A stretch of DNA of 64,000 nt from an uncultured Butyrivibrio sp. (lineage in GTDB: Bacteria; Bacillota; Clostridia; Lachnospirales; Lachnospiraceae). The position numbers and the translations under genes were made by a program. The DNA is taken from assembly GCF_947169445.1 (NCBI RefSeq), contig NZ_CAMVPU010000015.1:19253-83252 (forward strand). The letters run 5' to 3'. Of this stretch, positions 25,499 through 35,046 are shown one piece after another (position 1 is the stretch's first letter; every line of letters begins with the position of its first letter). The notes under the pieces were generated by a model. That model saw only the letters and a list, made by a program, of their open reading frames with translations. It was not told the DNA's origin and made no database searches.

Positions 25499-27931
25499 TC
25501 ATATTTTCAGTTCGTTTGCCATTCTGTAAACACGTGTTGCGTTCTGCTTGATCTGTTTCTTGCTGATAGAGCCGTCAGAAAGAGCTGCCATCACTCTGTC
25601 AAAGTCAGTCTTGCAGCCTGGCATGAACAGATCGCCACCTGCTTTTACAACCTCAGGTGCAAGGGCTCCTCTGTATTTGTTGGCAGGATTTGATGAAAAC
25701 ATGTCTACTACCCAGTCAGTCATTACTATGCCTTCAAAACCGTACTCGCAGCGCAGAACATCCTCAATGAGCCCCCTATGCTCAGAAGTATGCTGACCGT
25801 TAAGCAGGTTGTAGGATGTCATTACTGCCTTAGGCTGAGAATTTCTGACACAAATGCCAAAGCCTCTAAGGTAAATCTCTCTCATAGCTCTCTCGGATAC
25901 ATGGCTGTTACTGTTGTATCTATTAGTTTCTGCATTATTGGCAGCATAGTGCTTGATAGTAGTTCCGCAGGCTCTGTGTTTCTGGACGCCCTTTGTTATG
26001 GCTGCTGCGCAAAGGCCGGATACAAGCGGATCCTCTGAATAGTATTCAAAGTTACGACCGCAGAGAATACTTCTATGGATGTTAAGGGCTGGAGCAAGCC
26101 ACAACTGCACCTTGAACATTTCCATCTCACTTCCGACCATATCACCATAGCTGCATGCCAGATCAAAGTTAAAGCTCTGCGCGATTGCAGTGCCAATAGG
26201 AATAGCTGTAGCCCACTGCTCTTTAACCTTAGCTTCATCAATTGGGCCTGCTGCCTTTTTAGCTTCCTCAATAGCCTTTAGCATTTCCTCATCCATGAAG
26301 TCAATCCAGCTTCCAACTGCACTTCCGATTCCATGAACTCCATTTTCATCCTCATAATACTGAGGTGAAAGGCGAAGTCCTGCAGGGCCATCAGCCATTA
26401 CCATGCTGTAGATTTCCTTGTCCAAAAATTTTGTGGTTGTCTCTCCGGCAGCTCCTGCCACAGCAAATGCAGCATTTCCAATAACGCTAAGGCCTGTATT
26501 ATCAGGGTTAAAAGAACCAATATTCATAAATGCCAGTTCTTCGTCTGATAAACCATCAATCACATCATCCACAGGATACTCGACATCATATTCAACCTGT
26601 CCGGGTACAAAATCCTCTGCGCCAAGGCTGATGCAAGGAATATTTGCGGAAGCAGCGTTTATTTCAACCACCTTCTCCTCAGGAACAAAATCCTCAAAAC
26701 CAGGATTTCCAAGGCAATTTCTTGTCTTAAGTGTTGTAATTGTCTCAGAAAGAGATACTATGCCATGTAAGAGAACATTGTCGCTGCTGTTACCAACGCA
26801 GATAAGGTAATCACCCTCATCCAGGATATATGCAGCGTTCTTTTCATCATAGGAAGCAAAGTCAGACATCTTAAAGCTTGTCTTTACTACTTCACTCTCT
26901 CCTGCCTTAAGTTCGCTGCTCTTTGCATAGCAAACCAGGTCCTTGGCAGGCTTATCCAAAATGCCGTCAGGACAGGACATATAAACCTGTACAACCTCTT
27001 TTCCAGAGTGGTTTCCAATATTGGTCACCTTAACTTCAACTGTAATGTTTTCCTTGTCGTTAGTTACAGATACCGGCTCGATTGCAAAATCTGTATATGA
27101 TTTTCCAAAGCCAAATGGGAAATAAGGCTTAACACCTACGCTGTCAAAATATCTGTAACCAACATAGATTCCTTCCTTGTAATTAACATCGTCATTATCG
27201 CCAAAATCACCGACAGTGCTGTAATCCTCCCACTTTGTCCATGTAGTGGAAAGCTTACCTGAAGGGTTCATCTTTCCAAGAAGGATACCTGCAAGTACAT
27301 CACCTGTTACTACTCCAAGCTGTGAAAGAAGGAGAATGTTCTTTACCTCCATTACAGGGGTAAGGTCAACCGGGCCTCCTACGTTTAATACAAGCATGAA
27401 TTTCTCATATTTCTGACTAAGCAGAAGAATATCTCTCACCTCAGAATCTGTAAGATATACATCTCCCTTTTTTACCTGTCTGTCAGCACCCTCTCCGGAA
27501 TTTCTGGAAAGAACGTAGATAGCTGCATCAGCATCAAAACTAAGTTCAAGCTCATGCTCAGGTTCAGGCTCAATCTTACCCATGCTGTACATCATGGCAT
27601 TTACGCCAAGAGCCTTAGCTTCGCTCTTTATTCCTTCTACAAATTTCTTATGATTGTCTTTTAAAATCTCGTCATAGTCATCAAGCCATTTTCCGCTAGT
27701 AAGCTCAAATCCAGCCTCGATAAGTCCCTGTTCTACATTAACCGAAAATCTGCTGTTTACTTCACCTGATCCTGTGCCGCCCTTTATTGTATGGCGAATG
27801 CCATTACCGAAAGCAGCAATCCTGCAAGGCTTATCCAAAGGAAAAGCTTCATCTTCTCTTTTTAAAAACAGTGTACATTCGGCAGCTGTTCCCCTTACAA
27901 GCTCCAAATGCTCCTTCTCATAGTTTTGCAT
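25499..27931 (-). CDS. GH3 beta-glucosidase-type enzyme, circularly permuted
   Basis: Glycoside hydrolase family 3 enzyme of 810 residues with the C-terminal-type domain first, then a fibronectin-like domain (about 340-430), then the TIM-barrel domain. This permuted order is known from Butyrivibrio BglA. The nucleophile is the Asp of GIVMTDW near the C-terminus, and KHYAANNAETNR provides the Lys-His substrate site. There is no signal peptide, so it acts on imported oligosaccharides. The start at 27931 follows GGAGGG; the longer upstream frame overlaps the previous gene. It is last in the sugar operon. Confidence 0.92.
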   Translation of the reverse strand: MQNYEKEHLELVRGTAAECTLFLKREDEAFPLDKPCRIAAFGNGIRHTIKGGTGSGEVNSRFSVNVEQGLIEAGFELTSGKWLDDYDEILKDNHKKFVEGIKSEAKALGVNAMMYSMGKIEPEPEHELELSFDADAAIYVLSRNSGEGADRQVKKGDVYLTDSEVRDILLLSQKYEKFMLVLNVGGPVDLTPVMEVKNILLLSQLGVVTGDVLAGILLGKMNPSGKLSTTWTKWEDYSTVGDFGDNDDVNYKEGIYVGYRYFDSVGVKPYFPFGFGKSYTDFAIEPVSVTNDKENITVEVKVTNIGNHSGKEVVQVYMSCPDGILDKPAKDLVCYAKSSELKAGESEVVKTSFKMSDFASYDEKNAAYILDEGDYLICVGNSSDNVLLHGIVSLSETITTLKTRNCLGNPGFEDFVPEEKVVEINAASANIPCISLGAEDFVPGQVEYDVEYPVDDVIDGLSDEELAFMNIGSFNPDNTGLSVIGNAAFAVAGAAGETTTKFLDKEIYSMVMADGPAGLRLSPQYYEDENGVHGIGSAVGSWIDFMDEEMLKAIEEAKKAAGPIDEAKVKEQWATAIPIGTAIAQSFNFDLACSYGDMVGSEMEMFKVQLWLAPALNIHRSILCGRNFEYYSEDPLVSGLCAAAITKGVQKHRACGTTIKHYAANNAETNRYNSNSHVSERAMREIYLRGFGICVRNSQPKAVMTSYNLLNGQHTSEHRGLIEDVLRCEYGFEGIVMTDWVVDMFSSNPANKYRGALAPEVVKAGGDLFMPGCKTDFDRVMAALSDGSISKKQIKQNATRVYRMANELKI

Positions 27932-27956
27932 TGTAACCCTCCGTCCCTGTAGTCCA

Positions 27957-30770
27957 TTATAGCTCTGTAATGCCTCTCTTAAGATCAGCCTCAATATCCT
28001 TGGTTCTGATAACCTTAGCTGACTTAATCTCAAGTCCGCCCTGAGCAAAATAGAATTTCAGATAGAAATTCCCGATAAATGGCGGATACAAAGTCATTCT
28101 GACTGTCTGCCACTCTTTATCCATTCCGGTAAGAGTTACTGTCTTAACCAGCATCTTGTCCTGGAATATGGAAAGAGGAAGCTGAGCCACGTCAGGCTGA
28201 TTGTCTGCTCTCATTACAATTTCAAGATCCATGATGCATCTTCTTGGTGTTGTCAGGACAAATACTGTTGTTGCCTTCTTCTCCACCTTGATTGCCTTAA
28301 CATCAAGCTCTGTCTCGTCCTTGTCGATTGTGACATCTATCATATCCTGAAGTGCACTGTCCTCTGCAGATACAGCCTTCTCAAGCTCTTTATCAAGAGC
28401 TGACTCGTTGCCGAGCATATGCTGATAAACAGGTGTCTTCAAAATAAATCTAAGAATATTAGCTGCGTTTCGTGCAAGCTCTGCTCTCTCAAGTCTTCCA
28501 TCCTCAAGAGCACTTGGAAGATCATCGCCGTTGCTGTTTTCAGCAGCACAGGTATTAACCATATTTACGTCATTCTGAGCGCGAACCTGTGATGAAACAT
28601 TCTGATAGCTTCCTGGAGCGCCGGCTTCATCATTACCCATTGCCCACCAGTCAGTCATGGCAATTCCATCAAAGCCCCATTCACCTCTAAGAAGTGTTGT
28701 CAGAAGGTCATAGCTGCTGGCTGTCCAAAGTCCATTTAAAGGTCCGTAGGTAGTCATAACAGCTCTTGCGTTTCCTTCTCTTACTGCCAGCTCAAAGCCC
28801 TTAAGGTAAATCTCACGAAGTGCTCTCTCAGAAACGACGTTGTTAACATTATGTCTGTGGAACTCCTGAGTATTGCCTGCAAAGTGCTTAACTACTCCGG
28901 TCACATCATATTTGTGCATTCCCTTAAGCTGAGCAGCAACAAGCTTACCTGTAAGGAAAGGATCCTCTGAGAAATACTCAAAGTTTCTGCCGTTAAGAGG
29001 GCTTCTGTGGATATTCATACCAGGTCCAAGAAGAGCATCTATTCTGTGTCTTCTAAGATCAAGGCCTTCCCATCTAAAAAGCTCTTCATTAAGTTCTTCG
29101 TTAAAAGAGCAAGCAAGGCAGGTTCCGTTTGGAAGTGCGAAAGCATGAGTACCGCAGTCCATACGAATTCCGGAAGGACCGTCTGCGCAGCCTGCAACAG
29201 GGATGCCAAATACTTTAAGTGACTCTGTCACTCCGCCGAAGGCTCCGGCAATACCGGCAGTTACTTTTGGTGAGCACATTCCCTCACCTCTTACCATAGC
29301 GCACAGATCTTCATCGGAAAGCTGGGAGATAAACTGCTCCATAGTAACTTTTCCGCTTTCAACGTCCCTTAGCTTGTAGCCCTTATCACCTGTGTATTTG
29401 TAAAGAGATGCCTTTGGAAGACGCTCTTTTCTCTTTTTGTTAGGGTCAATTGTTCTTGTAGGAACCTTCTCTGTGCCCTCAACGAGCTTGCCGTTCTTAA
29501 GAACCGGCTTAAGGCGCTCAAACTCTTCAACAGGAGCATAGGCTTCCTCACACTTTTTAACAACTTCTGTCTTCTTTAATGTAAATGAGCCAACTTTAGC
29601 AGCGCTTCTTACATCACTTCCTGCAAAAAGAGTATATTCACCCTCTTCAAGTACGTAGCAGGCCTTATTTCCTGTAGCTCCGCCATCATCATAAGAAGCC
29701 ATCCAGTATTTTGGAATAGCAAAGCTTACTTTCTGGCTCTGGCCCTTCTTTAGCAGGTCAGTCTTGGCAAAGCCGCAAAGTACTCTTGATGCCTTTCCAA
29801 GCTTACCCTGAGGAGCTTCAACATATACCTGAACAACTTCTTTTCCTGCAACCTCTCCTGTGTTGGTTACAAGAACCTCTAAAGAAACTCCTTCTTTGCT
29901 GTCATAAACGAATTCACCTGCAGCAATATCGAAGGTTGTATATGATAATCCATAGCCAAATGGGTAAAGAACCTTTTCCTTATCAAAGGTCTCAAAATAG
30001 CGGTAACCTACGTAAATATCCTCTGCCTGATAGTTCTTTTTCTCAGAACCAAAGTTCTTAGTGGAGGCATAATCAGAAATATTGTAGGCAATAGTGTCAG
30101 AGAGCTTACCTGAAGGATTAACCTTGCCGCTAAGTACGTCAAGAACTGCGTTTCCGCCTTCCTGACCGCCCTGCCATACATACAGAACTGCTGATGGGTT
30201 AATCTCTGAAACCCACTTCATATCAATGATATTTCCAACGTTAAGGAGCACAACCACCTTATCAAAGAACTTGCAGACGGTCTTCATGGCCTTCTTTTCT
30301 TCATCTGTTAAAAGAAAGCTTCCCTGAGCATCCTTATTGTCCTGGTCCTCACCTGCTGTTCTTCCAACGATGAAAATTGCTGTGTCGGACTCTTTTGCTG
30401 CCTTTTTAACTATAGCGTCGCTAAGAGGCATTTCCTTCTGGAACCATGGCTCTGAAGCCCAGCCGGCACCTGAATCGAAAGGATTTTCTTCTACGAATTT
30501 CTCATATGCTTCTCTAAGAGACTTATTTACCTTATAATCCTTGGAATCTGCAAGAGCTTCATAAATGCCAACCACATAGTCAACATTTACCATTCCGCCT
30601 GAACCTGTGCCACTCTTGTAGTAATTCATCTGGCTTCTTCCGAATACAGCCAGCTTGGAGCCTTTCTTAAGCGGGAGGACATCGCCATCGTTCTTCATAA
30701 GGACAATTCCTTCTGCCGCTGCAGCTCTTGCTACCTCTTTAAATTTCTCATAATCCCATGTTTTTCCCAT
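27957..30770 (-). CDS. GH3 glycosidase, circularly permuted, with extra C-terminal domain
   Basis: A second permuted GH3 enzyme, 937 residues. C-terminal-type domain at about 15-240, fibronectin-like domain about 285-400, an inserted linker around 400-470, then the barrel with KHFAGNTQEFHRHN and nucleophile Asp in GIAMTDWW. About 130 extra residues at the end look like a beta-sandwich, possibly carbohydrate-binding. It has no signal peptide and is cytosolic. It starts 15 bases after the esterase gene and ends 25 bases before the other GH3; the two probably differ in substrate. Confidence 0.92.
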   Translation of the reverse strand: MGKTWDYEKFKEVARAAAAEGIVLMKNDGDVLPLKKGSKLAVFGRSQMNYYKSGTGSGGMVNVDYVVGIYEALADSKDYKVNKSLREAYEKFVEENPFDSGAGWASEPWFQKEMPLSDAIVKKAAKESDTAIFIVGRTAGEDQDNKDAQGSFLLTDEEKKAMKTVCKFFDKVVVLLNVGNIIDMKWVSEINPSAVLYVWQGGQEGGNAVLDVLSGKVNPSGKLSDTIAYNISDYASTKNFGSEKKNYQAEDIYVGYRYFETFDKEKVLYPFGYGLSYTTFDIAAGEFVYDSKEGVSLEVLVTNTGEVAGKEVVQVYVEAPQGKLGKASRVLCGFAKTDLLKKGQSQKVSFAIPKYWMASYDDGGATGNKACYVLEEGEYTLFAGSDVRSAAKVGSFTLKKTEVVKKCEEAYAPVEEFERLKPVLKNGKLVEGTEKVPTRTIDPNKKRKERLPKASLYKYTGDKGYKLRDVESGKVTMEQFISQLSDEDLCAMVRGEGMCSPKVTAGIAGAFGGVTESLKVFGIPVAGCADGPSGIRMDCGTHAFALPNGTCLACSFNEELNEELFRWEGLDLRRHRIDALLGPGMNIHRSPLNGRNFEYFSEDPFLTGKLVAAQLKGMHKYDVTGVVKHFAGNTQEFHRHNVNNVVSERALREIYLKGFELAVREGNARAVMTTYGPLNGLWTASSYDLLTTLLRGEWGFDGIAMTDWWAMGNDEAGAPGSYQNVSSQVRAQNDVNMVNTCAAENSNGDDLPSALEDGRLERAELARNAANILRFILKTPVYQHMLGNESALDKELEKAVSAEDSALQDMIDVTIDKDETELDVKAIKVEKKATTVFVLTTPRRCIMDLEIVMRADNQPDVAQLPLSIFQDKMLVKTVTLTGMDKEWQTVRMTLYPPFIGNFYLKFYFAQGGLEIKSAKVIRTKDIEADLKRGITEL

Positions 30771-30785
30771 AATAATCTCCTGTGG

Positions 30786-32336
30786 TTAATGCTGCACATT
30801 TCCAAAGCCCATCTGAGCATATTTGAAAAATGCTTCTCTACCTAATTCAACAAGCTTATGGTCATAATTATGTCTGCACTCGCACACTTTGTCAAAGACT
30901 AATGTTGCTTCATCATTTTCTTTTGATGCATCCCACTTAGGAATCAGATCATTATTGGGGTTGCCGTTTCTTGCAAAATTAATTACAGATGCAAAAACCT
31001 GTTCCTGAAGCTTATCAGATACTCCGTCGACATTTGCAGACGGAACTCTTTCAATATTGTGGAACACAAAAGGAATATCCGAGCAGTGCCATGCAATCTT
31101 GCCGTGCTGAATCGGGAATTCATAAGCAAACATGTAGGAGTAGGTATCTGCTTCACTTCTCTTAGAAGCCTCTGCAATCAGCTTCATGGTAGGAATTCTG
31201 AAGATAAAGTCCAGAGAAATAAGGTCTGTTATCTTCTTTCCGGGATAAGCTTCCTTAAACAGGCTTATCAGTTCATCCGAATATTCCTTGTATTTTTCTT
31301 TTACCAGAGCAGTCTGCTCCTCCTCTGTCATCTCATATTTATTGAAGAAAAGAGGCATGAATGCAAATTCGCCTATTACTGTTCCGATCATCATAGGAAT
31401 TGTCTTGGCATGCTCTGTAAAGCCGGTGATATGAGGCTCGCCCAAGTAATAGTCGTTGACCATAGGTGAACATCCCTTATAGACAGATGGATCAGTGATT
31501 TTTTCCGATGCCTTTTCATAAGCCTTTACAAGCTCAGGATATTCTATAGTCTCAAGCTTTCCTACCTCTTCTTTTGTAAGTCTCAGCTCTTCTAACATTC
31601 CGGATACGATCTGCTCTCCGCCGGTCTTGCCATTTCCCATGAAATCAGGGTCAAGAACACCGCTCATTACTATTGCCTTATGGAAAAGACCATCTGCTTC
31701 AGGAGTCTGCATAAGGCTTGTAACCTTCATGCCGCCGCCTGACTGTCCAAAAATTGTTACGTTGTCAGGATCTCCACCAAAAGCGCTGATATTCTCTTTT
31801 ACCCACTTAAGAGCTGCTACAAGATCAGCATTTCCGCAGTTGGCTGAGTTCTTGTACTTCTCTCCAAAAGGCTTAAGGTCCAGGTATCCTAAGATATTCA
31901 ATCTATGATTTACATTAACAACAACTACGTCGCCATTTTTAGCCATTTCATCGCCTTCATAGGCAAGCTGCTCAATGGCTGATCCGGCAAAGAAGCCGCC
32001 GCCGTGGAACCATACCATAACAGGCTTTTTGCTATTAGAATCAAGGCCAGTTGTCCAGATATTCAGGTTCTGGCAATGCTCGCTCTGTGGCCAGTAGGCA
32101 TGAGGCACCATCAGCTCTCCCTGAGGATTGTCCTGATGCATCAGGTTGCACACCATTCCATAGCTTGTGGCATCCTTAACCCCCTCCCAAGGCTCAACCT
32201 CTGTAGGCTGCATAAATCTCTCAGCCTCAGCGTAATGTACACCCTTAAATACATAGACTCCATTGTAAAAATATCCCTGCAGCTTACCAGCCTTGGTACT
32301 AACTATCGTTGATTCATCACATAGAAACTTTGCCAT
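30786..32336 (-). CDS. Type-B carboxylesterase
   Basis: Alpha/beta-hydrolase of about 516 residues. The oxyanion motif HGGGF is at 111-115 and nucleophile S199 lies in FGQSGGG; the likely catalytic His is in AWHCSDIPF near residue 413. There is no signal peptide, so it is expected to remove acyl groups from imported oligosaccharides or phenolic esters before or after the GH3 enzymes act. The ATG at 32336 follows GGAGGA; upstream codons run through an intercistronic hairpin and are not coding. Confidence 0.88.
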   Translation of the reverse strand: MAKFLCDESTIVSTKAGKLQGYFYNGVYVFKGVHYAEAERFMQPTEVEPWEGVKDATSYGMVCNLMHQDNPQGELMVPHAYWPQSEHCQNLNIWTTGLDSNSKKPVMVWFHGGGFFAGSAIEQLAYEGDEMAKNGDVVVVNVNHRLNILGYLDLKPFGEKYKNSANCGNADLVAALKWVKENISAFGGDPDNVTIFGQSGGGMKVTSLMQTPEADGLFHKAIVMSGVLDPDFMGNGKTGGEQIVSGMLEELRLTKEEVGKLETIEYPELVKAYEKASEKITDPSVYKGCSPMVNDYYLGEPHITGFTEHAKTIPMMIGTVIGEFAFMPLFFNKYEMTEEEQTALVKEKYKEYSDELISLFKEAYPGKKITDLISLDFIFRIPTMKLIAEASKRSEADTYSYMFAYEFPIQHGKIAWHCSDIPFVFHNIERVPSANVDGVSDKLQEQVFASVINFARNGNPNNDLIPKWDASKENDEATLVFDKVCECRHNYDHKLVELGREAFFKYAQMGFGNVQH

Positions 32337-32425
32337 TATTTTTATCCTCCAATTGCATGTACTTTTTTGGCCCCCATCGGCCGCATTTGTGTTATTCCTC
32401 ATATGCGGCAGGATTCCATACTTAT

Positions 32426-32514
32426 ACCTCACCAAGGCAATCAAGGAACCTACCGCTCTCGCATACATGCGAGCCGGTAGACGTTCGGACTAGGTTCGAA
32501 AAAACCTCACCAAG
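32426..32514. repeat. Palindromic insert flanked by 11-bp direct repeats
   Basis: ACCTCACCAAG occurs at 32426-32436 and 32504-32514. The 67 bases between fold on themselves: CTACCG-CTCGCAT pairs with ATGCGAG-CGGTAG around a tiny loop, and GAACCTA pairs with TAGGTTC outside. It lies between the second permease and the esterase gene in one operon. No T-run follows, so it should not be a simple terminator; it may be a processing or stability hairpin, or a miniature mobile element. Confidence 0.6.
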
Positions 32515-32519
32515 TCCTC

Positions 32520-33482
32520 TCAGCCCTTTACTGCACCGATCATGACACCGGACTCGAAGTACTTCATAACGAATGGATATACCACGATCATCGGCGCACT
32601 GGATACAATGATAACTGCATATTTTACCAGCTGCTTGTAGGCATTGGCGTCAGATACTGCATCCAAAGTTGACATACTTGCCGCCGTATTCGCATCATTT
32701 ACAATCAGGATCTCTCTAAGTACCAACTGAAGTGGGAACAGCTCACGGTTCTGCAGATACATGGAAGCCTGGAACCATGAATTCCAATGAGCAATAATAT
32801 AGTAAAGAGCAATTGTTGCAACACTTGCCTTAACAAGAGGAAGAAGAACCTGGAAAATAACAGTAAGATCTCCTGCGCCATCAAGTCTTGCGGACTCCTC
32901 AAGAGCCGGTGGAACTGTCTGGAACGCTGTCCTCATGATAATAAGGTTATAAGTTGACACACAGGCCGGCAAAATTACAGCCCATCTGGTGTTAAGAAGA
33001 GAAAGCTTCTGCATAATGATATATGAAGGAACAATACCGCCTCCGAATATCATTGTAAAAGAAATGAGCATCATCAAAACATCTGCAAAAAGAAGATCTC
33101 TTCTTGAAAGAACATATGCTCCGATAATAGTGATCAGCATGCCGAGTACTGTTGCTACTGTAACATAAATAACTGTATTTCCAAAGCCCCTTACAAGATC
33201 CTTGTTATTGAACACCAGCTGGTAACCTGTGAAATTGATGCCATGAGGCGCAAGAACCAGACCACTCTTTGTATTGAGCCAGTATGGATCACTTATTGAT
33301 GAAAAGAATACATGTAAAACCGGCAATAAAAATGCAATTGCTAAAGCAGTAAGCAGTGTATAGTTAAAACAAACAAAGATTTTTCTTGGAATACTACTCT
33401 TTATCTTATTTTCCTTGGGTGTTGAAAAAACTATCTTTTCCTTAGCCTTATCACCCTTTAATGTCATTGACAATGAATCCAT
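32520..33482 (-). CDS. Carbohydrate ABC transporter permease (LplC/MalG type)
   Basis: Inner-membrane subunit of 320 residues with six helices and the EAA loop EESARLDGAGD, which docks the ATPase. It belongs to the CUT1 subgroup that pairs with LplB-like permeases and large LplA-like binding lipoproteins. No dedicated ATPase is encoded nearby; such systems normally share an MsmK/UgpC-type ATPase. GGGAGG precedes the ATG. It follows the partner permease by 14 bases. Confidence 0.93.
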   Translation of the reverse strand: MDSLSMTLKGDKAKEKIVFSTPKENKIKSSIPRKIFVCFNYTLLTALAIAFLLPVLHVFFSSISDPYWLNTKSGLVLAPHGINFTGYQLVFNNKDLVRGFGNTVIYVTVATVLGMLITIIGAYVLSRRDLLFADVLMMLISFTMIFGGGIVPSYIIMQKLSLLNTRWAVILPACVSTYNLIIMRTAFQTVPPALEESARLDGAGDLTVIFQVLLPLVKASVATIALYYIIAHWNSWFQASMYLQNRELFPLQLVLREILIVNDANTAASMSTLDAVSDANAYKQLVKYAVIIVSSAPMIVVYPFVMKYFESGVMIGAVKG

Positions 33483-33496
33483 CTTGAACCTCCCTT

Positions 33497-34432
33497 TTAG
33501 AACAGTGATGTCTCAGTATATTTGCGGCTGATCTTATTAGTAGTAACAATCAGCACCAGATTTATAAGTGAATTGAAAAGACCTACTGCAGTTGAATAAC
33601 TGTAATCTCCGTCCATAAGACCTTTTCTATACACATAAGAAGCAATAATATCAGCTGTATCATAAATCTGTGAGTTATACATAAGAATTGTCTTTTCATA
33701 GCTGGATGCCATAAGCATACCAACTCTGAGGATCAGCATGATAATGATTGTCTGGCTGATTCCGGGAAGTGTAACGTGGATCAGCTGTTTAAAGTGGCCT
33801 GCGCCGTCGATCTTGGCTGCTTCATAGAGCTGCCTGTCTACCCCTGAAAGAGCTGCTATATAAAGAATTGTTCCAAATCCAAGTCCCTGCCACAGATCTG
33901 AGATAATGTAAATAGGTCTCCAATAGGATGCAACTCCCAAAAGATTCTGTGTCTTACCTGTAAGTGCTGTCATAAGTGTTCCGAGAACGCCTGATGTCTT
34001 ACAGAAATCAACAACAATACCACATACAACAACCATTGAAATGAAGTAAGGCAGATAGCTTATTGTCTGCACTGTTTTTCTGAAGTGCTTGTTGGCAATA
34101 TCATTGATGAGAAGCGCCAATATAATGGTGAGTGGGAAACCAATCAGAAGACTCCATCCATTTAACAGGATTGTGTTCTTAATAAGTCTCCAGAAGTAAA
34201 AAGATCCAAAGAAATCAGTGAAGTTCTTTAAACCAACGAATCTTTTTACCAAGCTGCCAAAGATACCGAGCTTTGGCTTGTAGTCCGAAAAGGCCATGAG
34301 AATACCTGACATTGGCAGGTAGGCGAATACTATGTAGAACATTATGAGTGGAAGCACCAGAAGATATCTTTTCCAGTTTCTCCTCATATCTTTCGCGACA
34401 GCCTCTTTCGTAAATTTCTTTTCCCTAGACAT
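33497..34432 (-). CDS. Carbohydrate ABC transporter permease (LplB type)
   Basis: First gene of the minus-strand glycoside operon; 311 residues with six helices. The EAA loop is YEAAKIDGAGHF. The N-terminal basic stretch before the first helix (WKRYLLVLPLIMFYIVFAYLP, outlined by RYLLVLP) is usual for LplB proteins. AAGGAGGG lies before the ATG. Its promoter region carries a TATAAT and a palindromic operator candidate. The binding protein for this pair is probably the lipoprotein at 37573, divergently placed beyond the regulator. Confidence 0.93.
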   Translation of the reverse strand: MSREKKFTKEAVAKDMRRNWKRYLLVLPLIMFYIVFAYLPMSGILMAFSDYKPKLGIFGSLVKRFVGLKNFTDFFGSFYFWRLIKNTILLNGWSLLIGFPLTIILALLINDIANKHFRKTVQTISYLPYFISMVVVCGIVVDFCKTSGVLGTLMTALTGKTQNLLGVASYWRPIYIISDLWQGLGFGTILYIAALSGVDRQLYEAAKIDGAGHFKQLIHVTLPGISQTIIIMLILRVGMLMASSYEKTILMYNSQIYDTADIIASYVYRKGLMDGDYSYSTAVGLFNSLINLVLIVTTNKISRKYTETSLF

Positions 34433-34479
34433 TTGTAACCCTCCTTAAAAATACATCATGCTCCTCCCCAAGAAGCACT

Positions 34480-34485
34480 ATTATA
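34480..34485 (-). promoter_or_regulatory. -10 box of the glycoside operon
   Basis: TATAAT on the minus strand about 50 bases before the permease ATG. There is no recognisable -35 at 17 or 18 bases, as expected for a promoter that needs an activator; an AraC-family regulator gene lies nearby. Confidence 0.5.
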
Positions 34486-34508
34486 TCCCGTACGGTGCCA
34501 TCCATTCG

Positions 34509-34527
34509 CCAAAATGTACACTTTTGG
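34509..34527. promoter_or_regulatory. Candidate operator CCAAAA-N7-TTTTGG
   Basis: A 19-base palindrome, CCAAAATGTACACTTTTGG, lies just upstream of where the -35 would be for the TATAAT at 34480. A related dyad is found upstream of the divergent binding-protein gene at 37437. Position and sharing suggest an activator site for this transport locus. Confidence 0.5.
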
Positions 34528-34764
34528 CTCCTGTCTGGCAACTGTTATGTGATTACCACTTTAATCCATATAAACATCAAATTATAGAACCAGCTTTTGA
34601 TTTTATATTCCGTTTTTTGCACATTCCAAAAAGGACAATAATTGATATCAACAACCACTTTTTGAATCCCCCTTAGCCGAATCAAGGTAGTTGCTGGTAA
34701 TGCAGACACATTTCATGAATACGTTCTCAAGCTTTACAGCTGAATTATAAGTTAGCGGTAATGA

Positions 34765-35022
34765 AGGGATGAATTCAAAAATGCTTTGTTTTCGGGAAGC
34801 CGAGAAGGTGATTTTGACATATTTTACGAATCATTCGCACACGGAAGATAATTCATGAGTGTAAAAAATAAGGGATGTTTTCCTGCTCATGGTTCACCCA
34901 ATTTTGAACCATAGGAAAACATCCCTTATTTTTTATGCCATGAATTACGACACGGAGAAGTGAGTAAAATATGTCAAATCACCGCCCGACGACCGAAAAC
35001 AAACATTTTTGAATTCATCCCT
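34765..35022. repeat. 258-bp near-palindrome between regulator and permease operon
   Basis: Left arm 34765-34896 and right arm 34905-35022 are imperfect inverted copies along their whole length. The outer ends share AGGGATGAATTCAAAAATG and TTTGTTTTCGG, the middle shares TTTGACATATTTTAC, and the centre is a perfect 22-bp stem plus GGTTCA/TGAACC. No protein frame and no clear target duplication were found. It starts about 25 bases after the regulator stop. Confidence 0.85.
34863..34934. terminator. Bidirectional terminator at the centre of the palindrome
   Basis: Perfect 22-bp stem (34863-34884 with 34913-34934), a four-base bulge, eight more pairs and a nine-base loop. Both strands end the stem in TTATTTTTT. 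On the minus strand it would end transcription of the AraC-type regulator. Confidence 0.85.
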
Positions 35023-35046
35023 ATGTTAGATTCCGGCGGAGAAAAT

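Noticed and set aside
32470..32510. tRNA-like GGTTCGAA stretch
   Set aside because: No acceptor stem, anticodon arm or correct T-arm pairing can be built around it; the pairing seen belongs to the intercistronic hairpin.
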